Below, piece by piece: positions 15,132 to 22,779 of a DNA stretch of 34,117 nucleotides; the first letter of the stretch is position 1; the number at the start of each line of letters is the position of its first letter. This DNA is from an uncultured Oscillospiraceae bacterium (GTDB taxonomy: Bacteria; Bacillota; Clostridia; Oscillospirales; Oscillospiraceae). The translations under genes were made by a program, and so were the position numbers. The DNA is taken from the NCBI GenBank assembly GCA_958426425.1, contig CATZYY010000010.1, positions 1 to 34,117 of the forward strand, written 5' to 3'. Under the pieces are notes generated by a model, which was not told the origin of the DNA, did no database searches, and saw only the letters and a program-made list of their open reading frames with translations.

Positions 15132-16310
15132 ATGAAAATTTTGATTACCACAGATTGGTACACACCGGCGGTGAACGGCGTGGTCACCTCCGTGAAAAAT
15201 CTCCGGCGGGAGCTGGAGGCCCGGGGCCATGAAGTCCGCATTCTGACGCTGTCGCCGGACCTGCGGTCGGAGACTGCGGCGGGAGTCACCCGTATCGGCT
15301 CTATCGGCGCGGGGCGGATCTATCCCGGCGCCCGGCTGCGGACCGCCCTGGCGGGCCGCTGGGTGCGGCAGCTAGTGGAGTGGGGGCCGGACGTGGTCCA
15401 CTCCCAATGTGAATTCTCCACCTTCTTCCTGGCCCGCCGCATTGCGGAGGAGCTGAATGTGCCCCTGGTGCACACCTATCACACGGTGTATGAGGATTAC
15501 ACCCACTATTTCTCCCCCAGCGTCCGCTGGGGCCGCCGGGCCGCTGCGGTATTCAGCCGTTGGATCACCGGACAGACTGACTGTGTCATTGCTCCCACGG
15601 GAAAGGTGCGGCAGCTGCTGCTGGGCTACGGGGTGGAACGGCCGGTGCTGGTGATCCCCAGCGGCATCGATCTGCGGCGGTTCCGCCGTCCCCGGGACCC
15701 TATGGCGGAGGCGGTGCTGCGGGCCAGCCTGGAGATTCCGGCGGGGCGGACGGTGCTGCTGTTTGTGGGACGGCTGGCGGCGGAGAAGAACGTGGAGGAG
15801 CTGCTGGAGCTGCGTAAGGCTCTGGGCGACCGGCCGGTGACGCTGCTGCTGGTGGGAGACGGCCCTCACCGGCAGGCCCTGGAGGCCCGGGCGGCGGAAT
15901 TGGGCCTTGCGGCCCCGGATGTGATCTTTGCCGGTCAGGTGCCGCCGGAACAGGTGGCCGACTGGTACCGCCTGGGCACGGTGTTTGTCAGTGCCTCCAC
16001 CAGCGAGACCCAGGGCCTGACTTACGCGGAGGCCCTGGCGTCGGGGCTGCCGGTGCTGTGCCGGGCGGACCCCTGCCTGGACGGGGTGATCCGCCGGGGA
16101 GAGAACGGCTGGCAGTATGAGACGGCGGAGGCCTTCCTGCGGCAGATGGAGACGATTCTGGAAGATTCGGCTCTGGTAACAAGTATGGGGGCGGCGGCTG
16201 CCGCCTCGGCAGAGCCTTTTTCGGCGGAGCGGTTTGCCCGCCGGGTGGAGGCAGTCTATGCCGATCAGATCAGCCGCCGGGTGGCGGAGAGAAGGGGGGT
16301 GCCGGCGTGA
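15132..16310 (+). CDS. GT4 glycosyltransferase, probable diacylglycerol glucosyltransferase
   Basis: 392-aa GT-B retaining glycosyltransferase at the membrane face. The N-terminal Rossmann half has TDWYTPAVNGVVTSVKNL (7-24), PDVVHSQCEFSTFFLA and VPLVHTYHTVYEDYTHYF. These are the characteristic stretches of Firmicute monoglucosyldiacylglycerol synthases and related mannosyltransferases. The C-terminal half has the GT4 donor site: IPSGIDLRRFRR, LLFVGRLAAEKN, and SETQGLTYAEALASGLPVL (an E-x7-E motif). The family uses UDP-glucose and diacylglycerol to make glycolipid, which also anchors lipoteichoic acid. AAAGGAGG precedes the ATG. Its stop overlaps the next gene's GTG. The acceptor is inferred from family likeness and from the paired second glycosyltransferase. 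Confidence 0.8.
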   Translation: MKILITTDWYTPAVNGVVTSVKNLRRELEARGHEVRILTLSPDLRSETAAGVTRIGSIGAGRIYPGARLRTALAGRWVRQLVEWGPDVVHSQCEFSTFFLARRIAEELNVPLVHTYHTVYEDYTHYFSPSVRWGRRAAAVFSRWITGQTDCVIAPTGKVRQLLLGYGVERPVLVIPSGIDLRRFRRPRDPMAEAVLRASLEIPAGRTVLLFVGRLAAEKNVEELLELRKALGDRPVTLLLVGDGPHRQALEARAAELGLAAPDVIFAGQVPPEQVADWYRLGTVFVSASTSETQGLTYAEALASGLPVLCRADPCLDGVIRRGENGWQYETAEAFLRQMETILEDSALVTSMGAAAAASAEPFSAERFARRVEAVYADQISRRVAERRGVPA

Positions 16311-16903
16311 GCAAGAGTGTGGAAAAGACTGCCCTGCGGGCGGCGTCGTTGTGCGGACTGGTAATCTGCGTGGTTACAGCCGTCTGGGCCTGGCGGATGG
16401 GGTTCCTCACCTCTCAGGAGCGCTTGCAGGCTCTGGTGGCCGGCTGCGGCGCCGCCGGCGCCTTGGTATTCATGGCCTTCCAGGCGGTGCAGGTGGTGGT
16501 GCCCATTCTGCCCGGCGGACTGGGGTGCCTGGCGGGGGTGCTGCTGTTCGGCGCCGTCAACGGGTTTGTGTACAACTACATCGGCATCTGCGTGGGCTCT
16601 CTGATGGCCTTCGCCATTGCCCGCAGCTGCGGTAAGCCCCTGCTGCCGCTGCTGTTTTCCGAAAAGACCATCGCCAAATACAGCGCCTGGACCGAGGACC
16701 GGGGCCGGTTTTCCAAGCTGTTTGCCTGGGCCATCTTCCTGCCGGTGGCGCCGGACGACTTTTTGTGCTACCTGGCCGGCACCACGGAGATGACCTGGCG
16801 GCGGTTCACCGCCATCATTTTGTTGGGCAAGCCCTTTGCCATTGCCATGTACAGCCTGGGGCTGACAGTGATCTGGCAGCGGCTAGTGGCCGTGATAGCA
16901 TAA
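16307..16903 (+). CDS. TVP38/TMEM64 (DedA-like) membrane protein
   Basis: 198 aa with about 5-6 hydrophobic segments. Family core: QVVVPILPGGLGCLAGVLLFG (about 63-83), then NYIGICVGSLMAFAIARSCGKPL and FLPVAPDDFLCYLAG with the conserved Pro-Asp-Asp. This fold (SNARE-associated/VTT) includes DedA proteins, some of which move polyprenyl-phosphate or phospholipid across membranes. The GTG start overlaps the glycosyltransferase stop (GTGA), so it is coupled to it. A role in lipid scrambling or flipping for glycolipid assembly fits the position (inference). Confidence 0.82.
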   Translation: MSKSVEKTALRAASLCGLVICVVTAVWAWRMGFLTSQERLQALVAGCGAAGALVFMAFQAVQVVVPILPGGLGCLAGVLLFGAVNGFVYNYIGICVGSLMAFAIARSCGKPLLPLLFSEKTIAKYSAWTEDRGRFSKLFAWAIFLPVAPDDFLCYLAGTTEMTWRRFTAIILLGKPFAIAMYSLGLTVIWQRLVAVIA

Positions 16904-16940
16904 TCAACAGACGACCGTAGATAGAAAAAGGAGGCACTGC

Positions 16941-17972
16941 ATGCGCATTTACATATACAGCGGCGGCGAAAAGCTGGTGGCCAAAAGCGGCGTGGGACAG
17001 GCCATCCGCCACCAGCGGGAGATGCTGCGCCGGGCGGGCGTGGAGACCACGGACCGCTGGAGCGGCGACGCCTGGGCCATCCATATCAATACCGTGCTGC
17101 CGGACATCCTGCCGGCGGTGCTGTGGGCCCGGCTGACGGGACGGAAGGTGGTCTGCTATGGGCACTCTACCATGGAGGACTTCCGCCGCTCCTTCCGGGG
17201 CTCCGACGCCCTGGCACCCCTGTTCCGGCGGTGGATCACCTTCTGTTACGGGCTGGGAGACGTGGTGCTGACGCCCACGGAGTATTCCCGGTCCCTGCTG
17301 GAGAGCTACGGCCTCAGGCGGCCGGTGTACGCTATCTCCAATGGTGTGGACACGGACTTTTTTGCTCCAAGCCCGGACCGGCGGGAATCTTTCCGGCGGC
17401 GCCGGGGACTGCGGGACGGCGAGAAGGCGGTGGTTTCCGTGGGACACACCATCGCCCGGAAGGGCCTGCCGGAATTTGCGGACCTGGCCCGGCAGATGCC
17501 GGGGGTCCGCTTTATCTGGTACGGCTGGACGGACCCCCGCCTGGTGCCCGCCGAGATCCGGCAGGTGATGGACACGGCACCGGAAAACCTGGATTTCCCC
17601 GGCTACGTGGACCGGGAAGAGCTGCGGGAGGCCTACTGCGGCGCCGACGCCTTTGCCTTCATGAGCCACGAGGAGACCGAGGGCATCGTGGTGCTGGAGG
17701 CCCTGGCCTGCGGCATCCCCACGGTGCTGCGGGACATCCCGGTATACAGCGGATGGCTGGAAGACGGGAAAAACGTCTACAAGGCCGCCGATCAGGAAGA
17801 TTTCCAGCGGATTCTGGAGAATATGCTTTCCGGCGCCCTGCCGGATCTGACGGAAGCGGGCCGGGCCGTGGCCCAGGCGCGGAGCCTGGAGGCGGTGGGG
17901 CGGCAGCTGCGGGAGATCTACCGCAGAGAACACATTCTGCCCCTGCCGGTGCCGGCTCACGCCGAGGCATAA
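16941..17972 (+). CDS. GT4 glycosyltransferase, probable second glycolipid glycosyltransferase
   Basis: 343 aa. The start MRIYIYSGGEKLVAKSGVG followed by AIRHQREMLRRAGVE is like that of galactosyl- or glucosyltransferases that extend monoglucosyldiacylglycerol (CpoA-like). Other GT4 motifs: YAISNGVDTDFFAP, VSVGHTIARKGLPEF, YGWTDPRL, and ETEGIVVLEALACGIPTVL with the E-x7-E pattern (Glu in ETEG and in LEAL). AAAAGGAGG precedes the ATG by about 8 bases. It lies 37 bases after the TVP38 gene in the same direction. With the first glycosyltransferase it would make a diglycosyl lipid (inference). Confidence 0.8.
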   Translation: MRIYIYSGGEKLVAKSGVGQAIRHQREMLRRAGVETTDRWSGDAWAIHINTVLPDILPAVLWARLTGRKVVCYGHSTMEDFRRSFRGSDALAPLFRRWITFCYGLGDVVLTPTEYSRSLLESYGLRRPVYAISNGVDTDFFAPSPDRRESFRRRRGLRDGEKAVVSVGHTIARKGLPEFADLARQMPGVRFIWYGWTDPRLVPAEIRQVMDTAPENLDFPGYVDREELREAYCGADAFAFMSHEETEGIVVLEALACGIPTVLRDIPVYSGWLEDGKNVYKAADQEDFQRILENMLSGALPDLTEAGRAVAQARSLEAVGRQLREIYRREHILPLPVPAHAEA

Positions 17973-17985
17973 ACGGTAACAAGAA

Positions 17986-18011
17986 AAGCGCGCGGCACTT
18001 GCCGCGCGCTT
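17986..18011. terminator. Left copy of duplicated terminator hairpin
   Basis: AAGCGCGCGGC / GCCGCGCGCTT, 11-bp perfect stem, loop ACTT. On the minus strand it runs into TTTTCTTG, so it can end transcripts arriving from pyk. The 26 bases are identical to 18174-18199. Confidence 0.85.
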
Positions 18012-18016
18012 GAGGT

Positions 18017-18173
18017 TGTCGAAAAAGGAGAAAAACTTGTGCGACGGGAAGGAAGAGAGTTACGAGAGGAACCCAGGAAGGGTTCCTTTCGTTTTTAATC
18101 ATAAGTTTTTTGAAACTTTTTAAAGGTTCAAAAAACTTGCTCAGCGTGTCGAAAAGACTTTTTCGACACGCTG
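18017..18173 (+). repeat. Three-hairpin intergenic repeat, copy C
   Basis: 157-base copy, the most complete. It begins TGTCGAAAAAGGAG, then has hairpin 1 (18062-18092, ACGAGAGGAACCC / GGGTTCCTTTCGT followed by TTTT), hairpin 2 (AAGTTTTTTGAAAC / GGTTCAAAAAACTT) and hairpin 3 (CAGCGTGTCGAAAAG / CTTTTTCGACACGCTG). The space between the flanking duplicated terminators is 162 bases, the same as for copy A. Confidence 0.88.
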
Positions 18174-18202
18174 AAGCGCGCGGCACTTGCCGCGCGCTTT
18201 TT
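18174..18202 (+). terminator. Right copy of duplicated terminator hairpin
   Basis: Same 26-base hairpin as at 17986-18011, here followed by TTT to give a run of five T. It ends the glycosyltransferase operon on the plus strand. Confidence 0.88.
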
Positions 18203-18236
18203 CTATGTGTGATACCCCCGGCAGAGGGGAAACTGC

Positions 18237-19979
18237 TCACTGGGGCAGCGTCTGAACCACGCCGCGGGTGCAGTCCACGGAGACCATCACTCCGTCCTGG
18301 AGATGTTGGGTGGCGCCGGTGGCGCCCACGATCACCGCCTTGTCCAGGGTCAATCCCACGGTGGCGGCGTGGCTGTTGACGCCGGACTCCTCGCTGATGA
18401 CGGCAGCCGCCTGCCGCAGATAGGGCAGCAGATCGTTGGTGGTGTAGGGGACCACCAGCACGTCACCGGAGTGGAACTTGGCGGCCACGTCCTCCGGGGA
18501 CCGGCACACGCACAGGGGACCGCAGGCGTTCTTGGCGCCGATGCCCACACCATTGAGCAGGAAGCCGCCCACCAGGTGAATGCGGATCATGTTGGTGGTG
18601 CCCGCCACGCCCACAGGCACACCGGCGGTGACTACCACCAGGTCGCCGGGGTGGACCAGACCGCCCTTCTCCGCTGCGGCCACGGCAAAGTCCACCAGTT
18701 CGTCAGTGCTGCTGGCGTAAGGCATCATCAAAGGCTCCACGCCGAAATACAGCGACATCTGGCGGCGGACCTGCTCATCCAGCAGGCAGGCAACCACTGT
18801 GGTGGCGGGCCGGAAGCGGCTGACCATCTGGGCGGTGGTGCCCCGCTGGCTGACGGTGATGACTGCGTCGGCGCCGATGTCGGCGGCGGTGGTGCAGGCG
18901 GCATGGGCCGTGGCGGCGGCAATGGACAGACGGGTGGAGCCGGACAGGCGCTTCATCCGCTTGGTGTAGTCGATCTCACCCTCCGTCCGCTGGGCAATGG
19001 CGTCCATGGTCCGCACGGCCTCCACCGGGTACTTGCCCGCGGCGGTCTCGCCGGAGAGCATGATGGCGCTGGTGCCGTCGTAAATGGCGTTGGCCACGTC
19101 GGTAATCTCCGCCCGGGTGGGCCGGGGATGCTCCATCATGGAGTCCAGCATCTGAGTGGCGGTGATGGCGGGCTTGCCGCAGGCCACGCACTGGGCAATC
19201 ATCTGCTTTTGCAGGATGGGGATTTCCGTAAAGTCGATCTCCACGCCCATGTCACCCCGGGCTACCATGATGCCGTCGGCCACAGAAAGAATCTCAGAGA
19301 GGTTGTTGACGCCGTCCTGGTTCTCAATTTTCGCAATGATGCGGATTTTGGAGTTCACGCTGTCCAGCAGGCTGCGGATCTCCCGCACGTCGGCGGCAGT
19401 GCGGACGAAGCTGGCGGCCACAAAGTCAAAGCCCTGTTCCGCGCCGAAGAGAATGTCCTCCCGGTCCCGCTGGCTCATGTAGGGCAGGGACAGGTGGACG
19501 CCGGGAATGTTGACGCCCTTGCGGTTTTTCATGACGCCGTCGTTTTCCACCCGGCAGCGGATGGCGGTGGCGGTGGTGTCCAGCACCGTCAGGCGTACCA
19601 GGCCGTCATCCAGCAAAATGGTATTGCCGGCCTTTACATCCCGGGGGAGATCGGCGTAGGTAATGGAGCAGCGGGTTTCATCGCCTACCACGTCCTCGGT
19701 GGTCAGGGTGAATTCCTGGCCGGAGCGCAGCATGACAGAGCCCTCGCCAAAGGTCTTCAGCCGGACCTCGGGACCCTTGGTGTCCAGCATGGCGGCCACG
19801 GGCAGGTTCAGCTCCTCCCGCAGGGCCTTCAGAATGTCCAGCCGGGCTTTATGTTCTTCGTGGGACCCGTGGGAGAAATTGAACCGCGCCACGTTCATGC
19901 CGGAGAGCAGCATCTGCCGCAAAACGCCATCCTTGTCCGTGGAGGGGCCCAGGGTGCACACGATCTTGGTTTTTCGCAT
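18237..19979 (-). CDS. pyk: Pyruvate kinase with C-terminal PEP-utiliser-like domain
   Basis: 580-aa glycolytic enzyme converting phosphoenolpyruvate and ADP to pyruvate and ATP. It starts MRKTKIVCTLGPSTDKDG. The barrel domain carries NFSHGSHEEH, the metal/active-site stretch IAKIENQDGVNN, the signature VARGDMGVEI and TATQMLDSM. The B domain is inserted at about 70-165 and the allosteric domain spans about 345-470. The extra ~105 residues at the C-terminus include EESGVNSHAATVGL, which resembles the phosphohistidine domain of PEP-using enzymes and is typical of Bacillus-type PykA. The start at 19979 has AAAGGTGG 8 bases upstream; a start six codons earlier would overlap that site. Confidence 0.95.
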   Translation of the reverse strand: MRKTKIVCTLGPSTDKDGVLRQMLLSGMNVARFNFSHGSHEEHKARLDILKALREELNLPVAAMLDTKGPEVRLKTFGEGSVMLRSGQEFTLTTEDVVGDETRCSITYADLPRDVKAGNTILLDDGLVRLTVLDTTATAIRCRVENDGVMKNRKGVNIPGVHLSLPYMSQRDREDILFGAEQGFDFVAASFVRTAADVREIRSLLDSVNSKIRIIAKIENQDGVNNLSEILSVADGIMVARGDMGVEIDFTEIPILQKQMIAQCVACGKPAITATQMLDSMMEHPRPTRAEITDVANAIYDGTSAIMLSGETAAGKYPVEAVRTMDAIAQRTEGEIDYTKRMKRLSGSTRLSIAAATAHAACTTAADIGADAVITVSQRGTTAQMVSRFRPATTVVACLLDEQVRRQMSLYFGVEPLMMPYASSTDELVDFAVAAAEKGGLVHPGDLVVVTAGVPVGVAGTTNMIRIHLVGGFLLNGVGIGAKNACGPLCVCRSPEDVAAKFHSGDVLVVPYTTNDLLPYLRQAAAVISEESGVNSHAATVGLTLDKAVIVGATGATQHLQDGVMVSVDCTRGVVQTLPQ

Positions 19980-20030
19980 ATGGCTTCCACCTTTCAAAAA
20001 ACAATGGTTATTTCAATAGCAATCGATTTT

Positions 20031-20039
20031 ATTATAACA
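20031..20039 (-). promoter_or_regulatory. Extended -10 promoter of pyk
   Basis: Minus strand TGTTATAAT, an extended -10 box (TGnTATAAT), about 52 bases before the pyk start. There is no good -35 at 17 bp, which fits the extended -10 type. Confidence 0.65.
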
Positions 20040-20102
20040 CATGATTCAAAAAAGAACAGACACTCCTATGTAAAAAATCAAAAAAATTTTCCGGGCCCGC
20101 GC

Positions 20103-20134
20103 AAAAAAATAGGGAGGGACGTCAGTCCCTCCCT
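20103..20134 (-). terminator. Intrinsic terminator of the HIT gene
   Basis: On the minus strand a 10-bp stem AGGGAGGGAC / GTCCCTCCCT (20111-20120 with 20125-20134) is followed by ATTTTTTT. It lies 15 bases after the HIT stop codon and just upstream of the pyk promoter. Confidence 0.9.
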
Positions 20135-20149
20135 GGTATAGCGCGCAGA

Positions 20150-20572
20150 TCAGATGCCCAACTTGTCCCGCAGGGCGGCGATCATCTCCTGATATTCCCC
20201 GTCGCTCAGCAGCACCGGCTCCGGGTTGGTGATGGCGAAGGCGCCGCCGAACTCAAAGCCGCCCTCGTACTTGGGCACGATGTGGAAATGGAGATGGGGG
20301 TTGGTGTCGCCAAAGGAGCCCAGGTTGATCTTGGCGCAGCCCCACAGCTCCTTGATGGCGCCGGAGGCCCGTGCCAGATCCTGGGCAAAATCCGCCAGTT
20401 CCTGGGGATCGCATTCGCAAAGCTCCTTCTTGTGGTCCTTTAGGGCCAGGGCGCAGCGGCCCTTGTGGGCCTGGTCCTTAAAAAGATAGAGAACGCCGGC
20501 CTTCATTTCGCCGACTTTGAACATGATGGCCTCCCGGCCCTCGTGATGCTCGTCGCAGTAAAAGCAGCCCAT
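20150..20572 (-). CDS. HIT-family nucleotide hydrolase
   Basis: 140-aa cytoplasmic protein with the histidine triad HLHFHIVPKY near residues 93-102, the nucleophile motif of enzymes that cleave dinucleoside polyphosphates or nucleoside phosphoramidates. NLGSFGDTNPHLHFH fits the family pattern of Asn/Gly before the triad. An N-terminal CFYC pair may bind zinc, as in some HIT proteins. AGGAGG is 8-9 bases before the ATG. It is a single-gene unit between its own promoter and terminator. The natural substrate cannot be told from sequence. Confidence 0.88.
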   Translation of the reverse strand: MGCFYCDEHHEGREAIMFKVGEMKAGVLYLFKDQAHKGRCALALKDHKKELCECDPQELADFAQDLARASGAIKELWGCAKINLGSFGDTNPHLHFHIVPKYEGGFEFGGAFAITNPEPVLLSDGEYQEMIAALRDKLGI

Positions 20573-20618
20573 GGGTATCAGCCTCCTGTCAGAATTTGGG
20601 GAATTCCCCCTGATTCAT

Positions 20619-20647
20619 ACCATACTCCAAGACGCGGCTGCCGTCAA
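20619..20647 (-). promoter_or_regulatory. Promoter of the HIT gene
   Basis: Minus strand TTGACG (20642-20647) and TATGGT (20619-20624), 17-bp spacer. Its -35 box lies about 18 bases from the -35 of the divergent isomerase promoter. Confidence 0.6.
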
Positions 20648-20664
20648 GGAAAACGCTTGCGCCG

Positions 20665-20693
20665 TTGCAAGGAGCGGAGAAATGTGCTATGCT
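20665..20693 (+). promoter_or_regulatory. Promoter of the second isomerase gene
   Basis: TTGCAA (20665-20670) and TATGCT (20688-20693), 17-bp spacer, 32 bases before the start codon. Confidence 0.6.
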
Positions 20694-20725
20694 GACGGAG
20701 AAAACCAAACAGGAGGCGATGATGG

Positions 20726-21655
20726 ATGAAACTGGGCATGGTGACGGATTCTCTGGCCGATTTGACCTTGGCGGAGGCGGCGAAGGTGTGCCGCGGCCTG
20801 GGGCTGGAGCAGGTGGAGCTTGGCTGCGGTAACTGGTCCCCGGCACCCCATGTGAATCTGGATGCCCTGACGGCGGACGCCGGAGAGCGGCGGCGCCTGA
20901 CGGATACCCTAGCGGAGCAGGGCCTGGAGATCTCCGTTCTCAACTGCTCCGGAAATCCCCTTTTCCCCGGGGAGAAGGGGGAGCGGGACCGGGCTGTGGC
21001 GGAGAAAACCTTCACGTTGGCAGAGCAGCTGGGCCTGAAGAACGTGGTGATGATGAGCGGTCTTCCCGGCGGCTGCCCGGAGGACCGGACCCCCACCTGG
21101 ATCGTCACCTCCTGGCCGCCGGAGACGCTGGAAATCCTGAAATACCAGTGGCAGGTGGCCGTCCCTGCCTGGCGGGAGCTGGCCCGGCGGGCGAAGGACC
21201 ACGGCGTGGAGCGGATTGCCCTGGAGTTCCATGGCTGGCAGCTGGTGTACAGCGCGGAGACCTTACTGCGCCTCCGGGGGGAAGTAGGGGACATTCTGGG
21301 GGTGAATCTGGACCCAAGCCACTTGTTCTGGATGGGGGCGGACCCCCTGGCGGTGGCGGAAGCTCTGAAGGGCTGCATCTACCATGTCCATATCAAGGAT
21401 GTGCGGCTGGAGCGCTTTGCCGGACCCAATACCCTGCTGGACACCAAGGGTGTATTGGAGTATGCCGCCCGGTCCTGGAATTTCGTCACGCCGGGCACCG
21501 GCCATAATGAGGATTGGTGGCGGGCCTTCCTGCTGAAGCTGAGGGAGTGCGGCTACGACGGCCCCTTGAGCATCGAACAGGAGGACTACACCATCCCCAC
21601 CCGGCAGGCGTTGGCCCAGGCGGCGGCGCTGCTGCGGCGGGTTCTGCCGGCATGA
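20726..21655 (+). CDS. Sugar phosphate isomerase/epimerase, TIM barrel
   Basis: 309 aa, xylose isomerase-like barrel. The probable metal ligands are intact: Glu in IALEFHGWQL, Asp/His in NLDPSHLFWMG, His in YHVHIKDVRL and Glu in LSIEQEDY. The GVNLDPSHLFWMGADP block is common in uncharacterised sugar isomerase/epimerases found near oxidoreductases of sugar catabolism. Here it has its own promoter and no metabolic neighbour, so its substrate cannot be guessed. AGGAGG lies 9 bases before the ATG. It shares only the fold, not close sequence, with the isomerase at 4760. Confidence 0.85.
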   Translation: MKLGMVTDSLADLTLAEAAKVCRGLGLEQVELGCGNWSPAPHVNLDALTADAGERRRLTDTLAEQGLEISVLNCSGNPLFPGEKGERDRAVAEKTFTLAEQLGLKNVVMMSGLPGGCPEDRTPTWIVTSWPPETLEILKYQWQVAVPAWRELARRAKDHGVERIALEFHGWQLVYSAETLLRLRGEVGDILGVNLDPSHLFWMGADPLAVAEALKGCIYHVHIKDVRLERFAGPNTLLDTKGVLEYAARSWNFVTPGTGHNEDWWRAFLLKLRECGYDGPLSIEQEDYTIPTRQALAQAAALLRRVLPA

Positions 21656-21681
21656 GACTGAGCCATATTGCTATATATGGA

Positions 21682-21720
21682 GACACAGCGCCTGGGGCCT
21701 CTGGTCCCAGGCGCTGTGTC
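21682..21720. terminator. Long hairpin between convergent genes
   Basis: Perfect 15-bp stem GACACAGCGCCTGGG / CCCAGGCGCTGTGTC with a 9-base loop, between two converging genes. Neither strand has a proper T run after it, so it may be an atypical terminator or an RNA-stabilising stem. Confidence 0.6.
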
Positions 21721-21730
21721 TGGCATCCAA

Positions 21731-22087
21731 TCAATGGGACAGAACCCGCCAGGCAATCCAGATGGCCAAAGCCAGCTGCAAAACCAAAATGACGGGAAGT
21801 CCGAACCGAAACCGCTTGTGGAGCGTTTTATGATGGAATACCCGCATGCCCAGAATGGCGCCCACACTGCCGCCCAAGATGGCCAGCAGGAACAGCGTCT
21901 TCTCCGGCACCCGACGGATGGTTTCCCGTTTCTCTTTCCGCTTGGCCTTCCACTTGTCCAGGCCGAAGACCAGAAAGGCAGCTGTGTTCACAAGCAGCAG
22001 ATAGATCCACAGCAAAGGCCATGGATTGCCCAGAACTGCAAATCCGGTGACGGATGTGGCCTGGGGCGAAAAGAAGGTGGTTTCCAT
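21731..22087 (-). CDS. DUF1294 membrane protein
   Basis: 118 aa with three hydrophobic segments (about 20-42, 63-82, 95-114). The family signature is clear: FGLDKWKAKRKEKRETIRRV, PEKTLFLLAILGGSVGAILG and MRVFHHKTLHKRF. No function is established for the family; some members are fused to a cold-shock domain, which is absent here. AAGGAGG is 7-8 bases before the ATG. It is transcribed alone. Confidence 0.88.
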   Translation of the reverse strand: METTFFSPQATSVTGFAVLGNPWPLLWIYLLLVNTAAFLVFGLDKWKAKRKEKRETIRRVPEKTLFLLAILGGSVGAILGMRVFHHKTLHKRFRFGLPVILVLQLALAIWIAWRVLSH

Positions 22088-22246
22088 GGACAGCCTCCTT
22101 ATGGACAGAATTCAGCCGGGAAACCGGCCTATCTAATAAGAGGAACCGGCCCATTTAATATAGCAGAGAAACCGCCTCCTGACAAGGGGATGGAGTTGAC
22201 GGGAGAGGGGCGGCTGTTTCCCCTTGGTCGGCTCCGCCGGGCGCGC

Positions 22247-22276
22247 CGTTGGTCCCGCAGGATAGGCCATTGGTCC
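22247..22276 (+). promoter_or_regulatory. Probable LytTR-binding direct repeats
   Basis: CGTTGGTCC (22247-22255) and CATTGGTCC (22268-22276) are 9-bp direct repeats with a 12-bp spacer, the layout bound by LytTR-domain proteins such as AgrA. A weaker TTGGTC lies at 22224. The pair ends 8 bases before the -35 box, an activator position. Confidence 0.6.
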
Positions 22277-22284
22277 ATGGCTGC

Positions 22285-22313
22285 TGGACAGGATGTGGGA
22301 TTTTTCATATACT
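22285..22313 (+). promoter_or_regulatory. Promoter of the LytTR operon
   Basis: TGGACA (22285-22290) and TATACT (22308-22313) with a 17-bp spacer. The leader before the GTG start is only about 19 bases. Confidence 0.68.
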
Positions 22314-22338
22314 AAGGGCAGAGAAGGGGGGGAGGATC

Positions 22339-22779
22339 GTGGAGATCGAGGTGAAACTGGAACCGGCGGCGTCCGGCGTCCGGGTGGAGATCCACGCCCC
22401 CGCTGTGACGCCGGAGGTGGAGGCACTGCTGGAGCGGCTGTCCCAGGCGGACCCGGAAACCCTTCTGGGCTTCCGGGAGGGGACGGCAGTCCCTCTGACG
22501 GCGGCGGATATTCTCCGGTTTTACGGGGAGGACAAGGGGGTACAGGCCCAGACGGAGCGGGGTGTGTACGCCGTGCGGCAGCGGCTCTACGAGCTGGAGC
22601 AGCGGTTTGCCGCCCAACGGTTTGCCCGGATCTCCCACTCGGAAATCGTCAATCTCCGGAAGGTGACGGCCCTGGACCTGACAGTAACCGGCAGCATCCG
22701 GATCACCCTTTCAGACGGCACCGTGTGCTGGGCCTCCCGCCGGTATGTGCGGAAAATCAAGGAGGTGCTGGGCCTGTGA
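22339..22779 (+). CDS. LytTR-domain transcriptional regulator
   Basis: 146 aa. The C-terminal ~95 residues are a LytTR DNA-binding domain: QRFARISHSEIVNLRKVTAL and ITLSDGTVCWASRRYVRKIKEVLGL, with the typical HSxIVNL and SRRYV elements. The N-terminal ~55 residues are not a response-regulator receiver; they form the short leader seen in LytTR proteins paired with DUF3021 membrane proteins. GTG 22339 is chosen because GGAGG precedes it at 22331-22335. The stop overlaps the next gene's GTG. It probably activates its own operon through the repeats at 22247-22276. Confidence 0.87.
   Translation: MEIEVKLEPAASGVRVEIHAPAVTPEVEALLERLSQADPETLLGFREGTAVPLTAADILRFYGEDKGVQAQTERGVYAVRQRLYELEQRFAAQRFARISHSEIVNLRKVTALDLTVTGSIRITLSDGTVCWASRRYVRKIKEVLGL

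Noticed and set aside
18303..20141. Long plus-strand open frame opposite pyruvate kinase
   Set aside because: Antisense to a full-length pyruvate kinase, His/Gly/Val-rich, no start signal.
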